Below, piece by piece: positions 34,978 through 43,940 of a DNA stretch of 64,000 nucleotides (position 1 is its first letter; each line of letters begins with the position of its first letter). A model generated the notes under the pieces. It searched no databases. It had not been told where the DNA came from and saw only the letters and a program-made list of their open reading frames with translations. This stretch comes from Chloroflexota bacterium (GTDB taxonomy: Bacteria; Chloroflexota; Dehalococcoidia; Bin125). Location of the stretch: the NCBI GenBank assembly GCA_009838915.1, contig VXQT01000013.1, positions 251,161 through 315,160 on the forward strand, written 5' to 3'. A program made the translations under genes and the position numbers.

Positions 34978-35967
34978 CTACGAAGGTTGCACGAGGACTC
35001 GACCCCGCACGCCGCCGGCAAGAATCCGAGTCCCGGCCTCGGGCACGTCTTCCAGTCCGATCCGCGCTTCGACGAGGTCGAGCAGGTTGCCGCCACTAAA
35101 GTCGTCCGCCATCCGCGCCCACAGGCGCGGGCGATCTTCGCCCGGCCAATAAACCGACTCGATCCCCACCAGCGACACACCGCGCAAAATGAACGGCATC
35201 ACGGTCGTACCGATCGCGACGCCGCCGGCCAGGCCCGAAACTGCCACAGCGCCGCCATACCTGGTCTGTCGCAGCATCGTCGCCGTTGTCGGTCCGCCGA
35301 CGGGGTCGATGCCTGCCGCCCAGCGCTCCGATTCCAGCGGACGGCGCGACTCCGCCGACAGCTCATCGCGATCCAGGATCTCGGACGCGCCAAGCTCTCG
35401 CAGGAAGTCGTGCTCGGTTGCTTTGCCGGTGCTGGCATGAACCGTGTAGCCGCGAGCGGCCAGCATGGCGACGGCAGTAGAACCCACGCCGCCGGTCGCG
35501 CCGGAGACGATGACCGGCCCAGCCTCAGGCCTGATGCCGGCCTTCTCAATGGCGTCGATCGACATCGCCGCCGTGATGCCTGCCGTGCCCAGCGTCATTG
35601 CCTCCTCCGAGGACATGCCGTCGGGCCTCGGCGAGAGCCAGTCGGCGGGCACGCGCACACGCTCGGCGTATCCGCCGGGATGCCCCGTGCCGAGGTCGTA
35701 GCCGGTCGCCACAACCGCGTCACCCGGCGCGTAGCGCGAGTCCGAGGACTCCATCACCGTCCCGGCGAAATCGATGCCCAGCGTCATCGGATACGACGTC
35801 ACCACCCGGCCGTTGGGCGTGCAGGCCAGGCCGTCCTTGTAGTTCAGGTCGGACCACTCGACGGCGACCGTGACATCGCCCTCGGGCAGCGTCGACTCGT
35901 CCAACGTCTGCACCGACGCGGTGAAGTCGTCGCCATTCTTGTTCACCACGAACGCTCTGTACGCCAC
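34978..35967 (-). CDS. MDR-family oxidoreductase, acryloyl-CoA reductase/YhdH type
   Basis: NADPH-dependent zinc-free medium-chain reductase related to AcuI and YhdH, which reduce acryloyl-CoA or quinones. 329 residues: AYRAFVVNKNG, EWSDLNYKDGLA, YPMTLGIDFAGTV, DAVVATGYDLGTGHPGGYAERVRV and the Rossmann motif VSGATGGVGSTAVAMLA. The GTG at 35967 is chosen because GAGAGGAG ends 5 bases before it; a further in-frame GTG at 35988 has no such site. If AcuI-like, it could detoxify acryloyl-CoA formed in propionate or DMSP metabolism; the pccB homologue at 53407 makes a propionate link possible but unproven. Confidence 0.85.
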   Translation of the reverse strand: MAYRAFVVNKNGDDFTASVQTLDESTLPEGDVTVAVEWSDLNYKDGLACTPNGRVVTSYPMTLGIDFAGTVMESSDSRYAPGDAVVATGYDLGTGHPGGYAERVRVPADWLSPRPDGMSSEEAMTLGTAGITAAMSIDAIEKAGIRPEAGPVIVSGATGGVGSTAVAMLAARGYTVHASTGKATEHDFLRELGASEILDRDELSAESRRPLESERWAAGIDPVGGPTTATMLRQTRYGGAVAVSGLAGGVAIGTTVMPFILRGVSLVGIESVYWPGEDRPRLWARMADDFSGGNLLDLVEARIGLEDVPEAGTRILAGGVRGRVLVQPS

Positions 35968-35990
35968 AGCGACTCCTCTCAATGTCACCC

Positions 35991-36032
35991 GCTCCCCCCT
36001 CTGGGGGGAGCTGCCGAAGGCTGAGGGGGCTC
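35991..36032. repeat. Dispersed two-hairpin repeat, copy A
   Basis: Arms GCTCCCCCC (35991-35999) and GGGGGGAGC (36003-36011) around TCT, then TGCCGAAGGC as a small second stem, then the tail GAGGGGGCTCC. It lies between the metallophosphoesterase and MDR genes. Both neighbours are on the opposite strand to the tail, so here the tail does not serve a start codon. Confidence 0.65.
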
Positions 36033-36041
36033 CGAACTCAC

Positions 36042-36881
36042 CTAGTGCAAGCGCGCAGCCAGCATGGGATTGGCCGTCTGCGGATCGGACTCGGCGCCAT
36101 CGTGCAGCTCATGCCTGACGATGACGCCCTCGGCGCTGAAATCCACAATCGTCGCGCCGCCGGAGTGCCGCGGCGCGCCTGGGTAGTAGGCCGGAACGGT
36201 GCCGTCGCCGACGCCCTCATGGACATCGATGTGCCCCAGCGCCACGTAGTCGGCGCCGAGCGCCTGTACCTCCGAGGCGTGAATCTGATACGAGTAACGG
36301 GACTCGCCCGTGCCGACGTAGTAGCCATGAGCCATCGCGACGCGCCAGATGTAGCGCTCCGGATCGTTCGTCCAGGCCGGCTGCGCCGATGCGGGCGAAA
36401 AGTCGTTGTAACTCTCGTGCGCCTGGCCCCAGAACTGCACGCCGTGCTCTTCGAGCAGGACGAGCTCTCCCTCGGCCGAAGCGATGATGTGCACGTTGGA
36501 CGGGAAGGCGTCGGCGAACTTCTGGTAGATGCCCTCCGGCATGTGCGGGTCGTGGTTACCGGGCAGAACGACGACCGGCCGGCCGACCGCCTCCATCAAC
36601 TCGCCCGTGACCTCGACATACGGCCGCTTGACTCGAACATGGTCGAAGAAATCGCCCGCAATAGCAACCACATCGACATCCGCTTCGATACCCAACTCAA
36701 GCACGTGCTTGAACGCATTCAGCGCCGGCTCCAGCGAGTCGGAGCCATCGGCTTCCTCGCGATACGGCTGCGATGTGTAGGCGCCCAGGTGCACGTCCGA
36801 CGTGTGCAGCATCCGCAGCGGGCGGACCTCCGAGCCGGCATCCGACAGTCCCGCTCGCGGTGGATAAACATCAGTACTCAT
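36042..36881 (-). CDS. Calcineurin-like metallophosphoesterase, SbcD/exonuclease-like
   Basis: 279 residues. All metal-binding blocks are present: HTSDVHLGAY (D-x-H), IAGDFFDH (GDxxD), VLPGNHDPHMP (GNHD/E), MAHGYYVG and ALGHIDVHEG (GHxxxH). The order and spacing resemble the nuclease domain of DNA-repair exonucleases (SbcD/Mre11), but the C-terminal capping region is short and no SbcC ATPase gene is adjacent, so a phosphodiesterase of another kind is equally possible. Divergent from gatB across 84 bases. ATG 36881 is used; the Met directly before LHTSDVHLG is an alternative. Confidence 0.82.
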   Translation of the reverse strand: MSTDVYPPRAGLSDAGSEVRPLRMLHTSDVHLGAYTSQPYREEADGSDSLEPALNAFKHVLELGIEADVDVVAIAGDFFDHVRVKRPYVEVTGELMEAVGRPVVVLPGNHDPHMPEGIYQKFADAFPSNVHIIASAEGELVLLEEHGVQFWGQAHESYNDFSPASAQPAWTNDPERYIWRVAMAHGYYVGTGESRYSYQIHASEVQALGADYVALGHIDVHEGVGDGTVPAYYPGAPRHSGGATIVDFSAEGVIVRHELHDGAESDPQTANPMLAARLH

Positions 36882-36952
36882 GCAGCGCACACATCCCCGA
36901 CGCCGCTCCCGCACGGCGCAATCTTGTTCGCAGACTAGCAGCAGGTCGGCTC

Positions 36953-36958
36953 TACACT
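36953..36958 (+). promoter_or_regulatory. -10 element placed for a leaderless gatB transcript
   Basis: TACACT ends 7 bases before ATG 36966. No Shine-Dalgarno sequence. On the opposite strand TAGTCT (36937-36932) could serve the metallophosphoesterase gene. Confidence 0.45.
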
Positions 36959-36965
36959 GAGGTTC

Positions 36966-38444
36966 ATGACGACTCTGACCGCCACCGAATTCGAGACCGT
37001 GATTGGGCTCGAAGTCCACTGCCAGCTTCGCACGCAGAGCAAGATGTTCTGCCGCTGCCCGGCCGACTACGCCTCGGCCGAGCCCAACACCTACGTCTGC
37101 CCGCTCTGCCTGGGCATGCCGGGCACGCTGCCGGTGATCAACAAGACGGCCGTCGAGTGGACGATCCGCACCGCCCTCGCGCTCAATATGACGATCCCCG
37201 AGCTGTCCAAGTTCGACCGTAAGAACTATCCCTACCCGGATCTGATGAAGGGCTACCAGATCTCGCAGTACGACATGCCGCTCTCGGAGGGCGGCTGGAT
37301 GGACGTCGAGACCGAGGACCTGGGTAAGCGCCGGATCGGCATCACCCGCGTCCACCTGGAGGAGGACACGGCCCGTCTCTTGCATCGCGAGAACGAGGCG
37401 GGCGAACGATTCTCGCTGGTCGATGTCAACCGCTCCGGCGTCCCGCTGATGGAGATCGTCTCCGAGCCCGACATGCGCTCGCCCGACGAGGCGCGAACCT
37501 ACCTCGTCCAACTCCGACAGATTCTGCGCTACCTCGGCGTCTCAACCGCCGACATGGAGAAGGGCTCGTTCCGCTGCGATGCCAACGTCTCGCTGCGGCC
37601 GGTCGGCTCGGATGAGTTGGGCGCCAAGGTCGAGATCAAGAACATGAACTCGTTCCGCGGCGTGCATAGCGCGCTCGAGTACGAGGTCGTACGGCAGACA
37701 GAGGTGCTGCGCTCGGGCGGCAAGATTGACCAGGAGACGCGCGGCTGGGACGAGGAGCGCCAGATCACGCTCTCGCAGCGCTCAAAGGAAGAAGCGCACG
37801 ACTACCGCTACTTCCCGGAGCCCGATTTGCCGCCGTTGCAGATCACGTCCGACGAAGTCGAGGCGCTGCGCAGCCGACTCCCGGAGCTACCGGAGGAGCG
37901 GCGCGCCCGCTTCCAGTCCGACTACGGCCTGGGCGACTTCGAGGCCAACCTGCTGACCGAGGAGCCGTCACGAGCCGACTACTTCGACCAGACCGTCGCC
38001 GCGCTCAAGGACAGCGCCAACGCCCGCGAAGCCGCCAACTGGATCACCGGCGACCTCTTTGCCCAGATCAACAAGGACCCGTCCCATCCCGACCTCGAGG
38101 TCCAGCCAATCCGTCCAACCCACATCGCGGAACTCGTGGGCCTGATCACCGGCGGCGACATCTCCCGCAGCCAGGCGCGGACCGTGTTCGAGTCGATGTA
38201 CGAAACCGGCGACTCACCCGCAGCCATCGTTGAGGACAAGGGCCTCACCCAGATCAGCGGCGAGGACGCGCTCACCCCGATCATCACCCAGGTCATTGCC
38301 GACAATCCCGACGCCGTCAACGACTACCGCTCCGGCAAGGAAGCCGCCCTCAAGTACCTGGTCGGCCAGGTCATGCGCCACTCCAGAGGCCAGGCCAACC
38401 CGGCCCAGGCATCAGAGCTGCTGGTCTCAGCGCTGAGCGAGTAG
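36966..38444 (+). CDS. gatB: Asp/Glu-tRNA(Asn/Gln) amidotransferase subunit B
   Basis: Kinase/tRNA-binding subunit of the GatCAB complex that converts Glu-tRNA-Gln (or Asp-tRNA-Asn) to the amide. 492 residues. The N-terminal catalytic core has TVIGLEVHCQLRTQSKMFC, the zinc-type Cys pairs CRC and CPLC, RKNYPYPDLMKGYQISQYD, RIGITRVHLEEDTAR and DVNRSGVPLMEIVSEPD. The helical and YqeY-like tRNA-binding domains follow to the C-terminus (QVMRHSRGQANPAQASELL). gatA and gatC are not adjacent; the partial amidase at the right edge is a different protein as far as can be seen. Confidence 0.97.
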   Translation: MTTLTATEFETVIGLEVHCQLRTQSKMFCRCPADYASAEPNTYVCPLCLGMPGTLPVINKTAVEWTIRTALALNMTIPELSKFDRKNYPYPDLMKGYQISQYDMPLSEGGWMDVETEDLGKRRIGITRVHLEEDTARLLHRENEAGERFSLVDVNRSGVPLMEIVSEPDMRSPDEARTYLVQLRQILRYLGVSTADMEKGSFRCDANVSLRPVGSDELGAKVEIKNMNSFRGVHSALEYEVVRQTEVLRSGGKIDQETRGWDEERQITLSQRSKEEAHDYRYFPEPDLPPLQITSDEVEALRSRLPELPEERRARFQSDYGLGDFEANLLTEEPSRADYFDQTVAALKDSANAREAANWITGDLFAQINKDPSHPDLEVQPIRPTHIAELVGLITGGDISRSQARTVFESMYETGDSPAAIVEDKGLTQISGEDALTPIITQVIADNPDAVNDYRSGKEAALKYLVGQVMRHSRGQANPAQASELLVSALSE

Positions 38445-38482
38445 CTGCGGAACAAATCGCAGATTTAACTCGTCTGTTGACC

Positions 38483-41263
38483 ATGGGACTTCGACGCAGC
38501 CTCGGGATCCTTGGACTGTCTGTCGCGCTCGTCTCATTGTTCTTGCTCCCGAAAGTGGTCCGGGCGGAAGAACCGCTCTCGATCTCAATGTCCAGCTCCC
38601 GCGACACCTGCACAGTCGGCACGCACACCGAGATTGCGTGGACAGTCAACGGTGGAACGGCGCCGTACGTGCTTTCCATCAACGGCTCGGCTATTGACGC
38701 GGGCGTATCGACTGTGAAGGTCCTCTGTCGACTGGGAGAGGAGCTTAACGCGCCGACGCACATCAACGCGTTTGACCGCATGACTATCCCGGCAAGTGTG
38801 GCGGACGCGTCGGATCGTTCGGCAAAAGCATCTGTCTCCTTGCAGCTCATCCAACCGCTTGCTCCACCAGTCCGCGCCTTCGCCGGTGTTTGGCAGCAGT
38901 GGAGCGACTACCGAGAGGCGAGGGTCAATGCCGGCGTAGATTCGCAGATGTCCCTGGGCTTCAAGCCTCAGAGCGACCCTCTAGCCCTCTTTGTCACTCG
39001 TTGGCGCCACGTCGGATCTGGACACTGGAACTACCTGGCTGAAGAGGAACCCGACTCCGGCAACTATTACAGTAGGACGCTCGACACTGTCCCGGTCGGG
39101 ACGGAGTATGAAGTCCAATTGGCACAAATCAGAAGTGCGATTGAGGTCGAGACACCTGAAGCGCTGCGCTGGACCCGGACATTGACCGCGATCAGCGCGG
39201 GTCCTCCGAATGACGTAACTGTGCAGACATCCAGCGACAGCGCAATCGTGACCTGGCACTCCAATCGCCGCGACACCCTGTGGGTGCTAAGGCTAGTCAA
39301 GAGTAGCGATGCGTCCAAGTCGCTGCAATCGCATCTCTACGTGCCGCTCAGCGGGCAGCACAACCATTCATTCGAGTTCGCAAGCCTCCTACCGGACACG
39401 TCCTACTCGCTCTCCCTCTTTCAAGGGAACGCCACACTGCTTCCCGAGGTGACATTCGACTTCCGCACGGAACCAGAACGATTCGACGCATCGCGCGCGT
39501 TCGCAGGACCGAGAATCACGTCCGTATCGTCAACGCCGGATGGTTCTGGATTGGTTGTTGAGTGGGACGCTCCAGCCATCAAGAGTGAGCATTCCTTCTC
39601 CGTGTATGCGCACGAGTTCGCCACGCCTGCTGATTGGCGGAGTATCCAAGAAGTCGCAGCGGACAAGCGCTCCGCGACAATCGCGCCGGTTCGACCCGAC
39701 ACGCTCTATCGAGTCGTAGTCAGCAATCGAGACGTCCACCAGAATCGGGACGAAATCCTCGTCAGGACGCCGCCTGAACTCGTACTAGAGGGCGTGAACC
39801 GGTCGGTCAACCCTCCTGCAGTGGTCGTCGATTGGCATGCCCGGAATGAAGAACTCAACAAGCTCAACATCTTTGTCGTCGACTGGACACGCGATCATGG
39901 CCATAGATTTGGGCAGGTTCAGTGGCAAACTCTCGGCCGGACGATGAACACGTTCGGACACGGGCAGGTACCAATACAGGTCTCTCAACCGGGCTACTAT
40001 CGCTTTCGCACCAGGTTGCGCGTAGGCGACCGCTGGACCCGTTGGTCGCACTGGCGCGATGCGTTCACGACGCCAAGCCCACCGCGTCTCTACGGGGCCG
40101 GGATTTCGGAGCGCAAGGACTACCTGCTGGTTCATTGGCTACCTCCCAAGCACTCGCTAACGCCGGTCGACGGTTACCGGGTGTATGTCAGGAGAAATGA
40201 AGGTCTCGAGCAGATCTTCGATGTTGGACTTCAGACTCAACTTCGGGTGCCCTATGACGGAGTCCAAACTGACTTCGACGTCCAGGTGTCTGCTCTCAAC
40301 GATCGCTTCGGTGAAGGAAGACGTTCAGCGCCAGTCGTCTATCGCGCAGGAAATGCACCACTCCTCCACGCCGAAATGCTGCGCTGCGATCCTCATGCAG
40401 GCTTGCCCGGTGCTGTGCGTTGGCAGATTGAACGCGGGGCTGCACCGTATCGCGTGTGGCTGGAGGGAGAGTCACCTCAGCAGACCTGGGATCGCAGCGG
40501 AGAGACAATCGTCTCCTGTGACACTCCGATTGGGGATGAGCCGCCGCGAGGCAAAGAAGTGACCCTCATGGTCGAAGACGCAAACGGACGTAGGTCAGAC
40601 GCCACAGTGACTGTTAGGCCTATTCAAGTACTTGAGGAGCAGAAGGACCGAACTGTCTCGATAGCACCAGTCAACGTGTTCTCGGTGATTGCAACAGAGG
40701 CCTATCTGGGCTGGCCGTGCTACGCCTGGAGTGCTTATGGCTGGGAGCAGTATCCCTCTGCCACGTTCCAGCTCCGCTGGCGAACGGAGAAGTCCCACGC
40801 CTGGAGATATCGGCCGATTGAGACCGGTCCATTGGGCCCGAAACTCGGCTTCGTATGTCGATGGACTTGGAATGACCTGTCGCCAGGAACCAGGTACGAT
40901 TTCCAGCTGGCTCACGAGCCGAATCCGGCCAGTCCGACTAGCAGCGACCTTCTCGACTGGACGCCCGTCGAGTCCTTCACCACGCTCACTGAACCCAGAA
41001 ACGTCTCAATTCAACGCAACGGAGACGATGTAGCAGTCACATGGAGCGCGCAAGAGGATGCATGGTTGTACCTGGTGGTGCTCAAAGGCGACCAGAGCAG
41101 TTGGTGGAGGCTGTATCGGCCGAACGGCGAACCGACGGAGCGGACGTCGTTCGATGGCATCGACTCGGACTCAACCCTGGCAGTGGAGATCACTTCACCG
41201 CCAGAATTTCACGGGCAGCCTCTGATTGCACCTGGCTTCGAGAGATTCATCCCGCCTCACTAA
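38483..41263 (+). CDS. Large secreted protein with multiple fibronectin type III modules
   Basis: 926 residues; I know no close family. A signal peptide (RRSLGILGLSVALVSLFLL, Ala-x-Ala-like site near 30) is followed by a beta-rich N-terminal module with two Cys. Fn3-like modules begin near residues 236 (PNDVTVQTSSDSAIVTWHS), 345 (ITSVSSTPDGSGLVVEWDA), 435 (LEGVNRSVNPPAVVVDWHA), 535 (PPRLYGAGISERKDYLLVHW) and 835 (PRNVSIQRNGDDVAVTWSA). A Cys-containing module lies around 620-720. No C-terminal anchor or sortase motif is present, so it is probably released or held by partners. Third positions look richer in A and T than in gatB, which may indicate transfer or relaxed selection. ATG 38483 or TTG 38477 could start it; TTAACT ends 6 bases before the TTG. 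Confidence 0.75.
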   Translation: MGLRRSLGILGLSVALVSLFLLPKVVRAEEPLSISMSSSRDTCTVGTHTEIAWTVNGGTAPYVLSINGSAIDAGVSTVKVLCRLGEELNAPTHINAFDRMTIPASVADASDRSAKASVSLQLIQPLAPPVRAFAGVWQQWSDYREARVNAGVDSQMSLGFKPQSDPLALFVTRWRHVGSGHWNYLAEEEPDSGNYYSRTLDTVPVGTEYEVQLAQIRSAIEVETPEALRWTRTLTAISAGPPNDVTVQTSSDSAIVTWHSNRRDTLWVLRLVKSSDASKSLQSHLYVPLSGQHNHSFEFASLLPDTSYSLSLFQGNATLLPEVTFDFRTEPERFDASRAFAGPRITSVSSTPDGSGLVVEWDAPAIKSEHSFSVYAHEFATPADWRSIQEVAADKRSATIAPVRPDTLYRVVVSNRDVHQNRDEILVRTPPELVLEGVNRSVNPPAVVVDWHARNEELNKLNIFVVDWTRDHGHRFGQVQWQTLGRTMNTFGHGQVPIQVSQPGYYRFRTRLRVGDRWTRWSHWRDAFTTPSPPRLYGAGISERKDYLLVHWLPPKHSLTPVDGYRVYVRRNEGLEQIFDVGLQTQLRVPYDGVQTDFDVQVSALNDRFGEGRRSAPVVYRAGNAPLLHAEMLRCDPHAGLPGAVRWQIERGAAPYRVWLEGESPQQTWDRSGETIVSCDTPIGDEPPRGKEVTLMVEDANGRRSDATVTVRPIQVLEEQKDRTVSIAPVNVFSVIATEAYLGWPCYAWSAYGWEQYPSATFQLRWRTEKSHAWRYRPIETGPLGPKLGFVCRWTWNDLSPGTRYDFQLAHEPNPASPTSSDLLDWTPVESFTTLTEPRNVSIQRNGDDVAVTWSAQEDAWLYLVVLKGDQSSWWRLYRPNGEPTERTSFDGIDSDSTLAVEITSPPEFHGQPLIAPGFERFIPPH

Positions 41264-41360
41264 GCAGCCGGGACACGCGCAGACATCCGCCGTTGCTGAA
41301 GCGGCTTGACCAAGTCAGAATGCAATGGCCCGCGGAACCAGGTTCTGGACCCGCACTTGC

Positions 41361-42377
41361 CTACCGCCGACCCGTTGCCCTGGCGACGTGGACGACCTGC
41401 GGGGTGTTCTGATACGTCGGCACGCCGACTTCGTCGAAGATCTCGTTGATTCCGCTGCGAATCTCCTCGGTCAGCTTCCAGTCGGTGGCGGCGACGTTTT
41501 CTTCGAGCTCTCGCTCGTTGCGCATGCCGACCAGGGCGCAGGAGACGCCGGGGTGGTCGAGCACCCAAGCGATGCCGAGCTGGGCGCAGGTCTTGCCGTA
41601 GCCGTCGGCGAGCTGGGCCAGGCGGTTGGCGATCTCGACTTCCTGGTTGAAGCGGTCGCTCTCGAACAGCGGCAGGTTGAAGGCGGTGCCGTTGCGTCGC
41701 CAGTCGCTCTCGTCGAACTGGTGATCGGGCTGGAAGGCTGCCGTCAAGAGACCGAAGGCGAGCGAGCCATAGGACATGAAGCCCACGCCGTTGGCCATGC
41801 ACCAGGGCAGCACGCGCGATTCCATCCGCCGGTCGAACATGTGGTAGCCGACCTGGTTGGCGACGATGTTCCCGTGCCGCTGGCACTCCTCCATCATGTC
41901 GATGTTGAAGTTGGACACGCCGTAATGGCGAATCTTGCCGGCCTGCTTGAGCTCCTCCAGGCCCTCCATCGTCTCGTCGAACGGCGTGTCGTGATCGGGC
42001 CAATGGATCAGCATCAGGTCGACGTAGTCGGTGTTGAGCCGCCGCAGGCAGCCCTCGGTGTGCTCGATGATGTGGTCCTTCTTCGAGTTCAGACCAATCA
42101 CCTGGGGTACGTCGTTGTAGTCGAAGCCGACCTTGGTCACGAGCACGACCTCGTTGCGGCGGTTGCCGAGTCCTTCGGCCAGCAGCTCTTCCGAGTGGTT
42201 GGGGCCGTAAACCTCGGCGGTGTCGAACAGGGTGATACCGCGATCGATGGCCATGTTCACGGCCCGCGCGGCCTCGGTACGGTCGATGTGGCCGTACATG
42301 TTGCCGCTCATCTCCCAGGTGCCGAATCCGACCGCCGAGGCGACAAGGTCGCTGTTCCCGAATCGTCGCTGTTCCAT
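41361..42377 (-). CDS. Aldo/keto reductase
   Basis: NAD(P)H-dependent carbonyl reductase of the AKR TIM-barrel family, 338 residues. The catalytic tetrad is visible: Asp and Tyr in LFDTAEVYGPNHSE, Lys in VLVTKVGF, His in LMLIHWPDHD. The C-terminal cofactor region has IAWVLDHPGVSCALVGMRNERELEENV. It resembles the YghZ/Tas or general stress protein 69 groups; the substrate is unknown. Divergent from yvcK; both starts flank a perfect palindrome with central TATA. AGGAA precedes the ATG by about 9 bases. Confidence 0.93.
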   Translation of the reverse strand: MEQRRFGNSDLVASAVGFGTWEMSGNMYGHIDRTEAARAVNMAIDRGITLFDTAEVYGPNHSEELLAEGLGNRRNEVVLVTKVGFDYNDVPQVIGLNSKKDHIIEHTEGCLRRLNTDYVDLMLIHWPDHDTPFDETMEGLEELKQAGKIRHYGVSNFNIDMMEECQRHGNIVANQVGYHMFDRRMESRVLPWCMANGVGFMSYGSLAFGLLTAAFQPDHQFDESDWRRNGTAFNLPLFESDRFNQEVEIANRLAQLADGYGKTCAQLGIAWVLDHPGVSCALVGMRNERELEENVAATDWKLTEEIRSGINEIFDEVGVPTYQNTPQVVHVARATGRR

Positions 42378-42454
42378 CTATCTGATTCCTGTCTAGTCGG
42401 CGCGAGCCGAAGAGGATCGTTATGCACGGCTCAAGCTACCGCGTCGGCGGCGTC

Positions 42455-42470
42455 CGACACTATAGTGTCG
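42455..42470. promoter_or_regulatory. Perfect 16-bp palindrome combining -10 elements on both strands
   Basis: CGACACTATAGTGTCG is its own reverse complement. Plus-strand TATAGT (42461-42466) ends 6 bases before the yvcK ATG 42473. The identical TATAGT on the minus strand (42464-42459) could start the aldo/keto reductase message. The flanking CGACAC arms could also bind a dimeric regulator. Confidence 0.6.
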
Positions 42471-42472
42471 TT

Positions 42473-43882
42473 ATGTTCCGACGCACGCGAGGCAACGGGC
42501 TCAGCGCGGCTCCGTCCGACTCCCGCAGCGCGCGGCCGGAGCGTCAACTGCGGAAGTGGCTGGCGCCCGGCATCGGGATCAAGCGCTGGTTCGTGCTGTT
42601 GCTGTTCGGCATGGGACTGCTCGGCCTGGGCGTGTCGTTCCTCGCCCGCGAGCTCTATCTGACGGTCACGCTGCCCGACGCGTTCTACTACATCACCCTG
42701 CAGTTTCTGCCCTACGCGGTTCGAGGCGCGGTCCTGATCGGTCTCGCGTTGCTCTGCATCGGAATTGGGATCGGCAAGTTCACATCGGGGCTGGTTGTCG
42801 CGGCTCGCTCATCCGACAGTCGGGCCGGTGTGGAGGAACCACTGGTCGAGTTGCTGCACCGCCAGCGCTTCGCGGGACGCGGGATTCGAGTCGTCTGCAT
42901 GGGCGGCGGGACCGGGCTGTCGGTGCTGCTGCGCGGGCTCAAGGCATACACCGACAATCTCTCGGCGGTGGTCAGCGTCGGCGACGACGGCGGATCGTCG
43001 GGGCGGCTCCGGCGCGACCTCGGCATTATTCCTCCCGGCGATCTGCGCAATTGCATCGCGGCCCTCGCCGACGCCGAACCGCTGATGACCCGGCTGTTCC
43101 AGTACCGCTTCCCCGAGGGCTCGGGAAACGGCCTTGAAGGTCACTCGTTCGGCAACCTGTTCATCGTGGCCATGTCGGACGTGGCCGGATCGATGGAGGA
43201 GGCGATCCACGAGACCGGCCGCGTGCTCGCGGTGCGCGGAAAAATCCTGCCGTCGACGCTGGAGAACATCCGGCTCGCGGCGATGACAGCGGACGGCGAA
43301 AAGATTCGCGGCGAATCGTCGATCACCGAAGCCGGCCAGCGGATCGCGCAGTTGAACCTCGAACCGCAGCATCCCGACGCCTACCCGGAGACGCTGAACG
43401 CGATTCGCAATGCCGATCTGATCGTGGTGGGGCCCGGTTCTCTGTTTACATCCGTGCTGCCCAACCTGCTCGTGCCCGACCTTCGGCTGGCGTTCCAGGA
43501 GTCGGCAGCGATGAAGCTGTACGTCTCCAATGTGGCAACACAGCACGGCGAGACCGACCACTTCACCGTCCAGGATCACGTCCGCGTGATTGCCGATCAC
43601 ATCGGCGGCGTGCCGTTCGATGCGGTCGTGGCCAACAGCAACAGCCGTGCTCGATTGCCACGCGGCTGGAAATCGGAGCCGGTGCATATTGCCCGCGAGG
43701 GCGCGGAATCGCGGCTGCCCGAGCCGCTGCGAATCATCGAGGCGGACATCGTTGACACCGGGAATCGTTACCGGCACGACAGCGCGAAGCTCGCCGACGC
43801 CATCATGACCGCGTACCATGAGGGACGCGAAGCCGGCGTCCGCCCACGCAGGACGCAACGGGTCGGTGCAGCCGGGCGATAG
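42473..43882 (+). CDS. yvcK: YvcK/CofD-like protein with N-terminal membrane anchor
   Basis: YvcK proteins bind UDP-GlcNAc and are needed for growth on gluconeogenic carbon and for cell shape. 469 residues from ATG 42473. Two membrane helices at about 33-55 and 77-100 come first; these are absent from B. subtilis YvcK. The CofD-like core follows with VVCMGGGTGLSVLLRGLK, VSVGDDGGSSGRLRRDL, GIIPPGDLRNCIAAL, LEGHSFGNLFI and VVGPGSLFTSVLPNLL. An upstream in-frame ATG at 42422 is rejected because the -10 palindrome lies between the two. Its ligand links it to glmS and glmU in the window. secG follows after 58 bases. Confidence 0.9.
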   Translation: MFRRTRGNGLSAAPSDSRSARPERQLRKWLAPGIGIKRWFVLLLFGMGLLGLGVSFLARELYLTVTLPDAFYYITLQFLPYAVRGAVLIGLALLCIGIGIGKFTSGLVVAARSSDSRAGVEEPLVELLHRQRFAGRGIRVVCMGGGTGLSVLLRGLKAYTDNLSAVVSVGDDGGSSGRLRRDLGIIPPGDLRNCIAALADAEPLMTRLFQYRFPEGSGNGLEGHSFGNLFIVAMSDVAGSMEEAIHETGRVLAVRGKILPSTLENIRLAAMTADGEKIRGESSITEAGQRIAQLNLEPQHPDAYPETLNAIRNADLIVVGPGSLFTSVLPNLLVPDLRLAFQESAAMKLYVSNVATQHGETDHFTVQDHVRVIADHIGGVPFDAVVANSNSRARLPRGWKSEPVHIAREGAESRLPEPLRIIEADIVDTGNRYRHDSAKLADAIMTAYHEGREAGVRPRRTQRVGAAGR

Positions 43883-43940
43883 CCTTGAGACCGCAGGCCG
43901 GGACCAAGAATCACGAAACGGTCGGAGATACGACAATCAC

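Noticed and set aside
36042..36881. Metallophosphoesterase as part of an SbcCD or defence nuclease module
   Set aside because: No SbcC-type ATPase or other defence gene is adjacent; neighbours are metabolic reductases.
43818..43940. Longer SecG start extending upstream of 43941
   Set aside because: The extra 41 codons overlap yvcK and add a hydrophilic segment not found in SecG.
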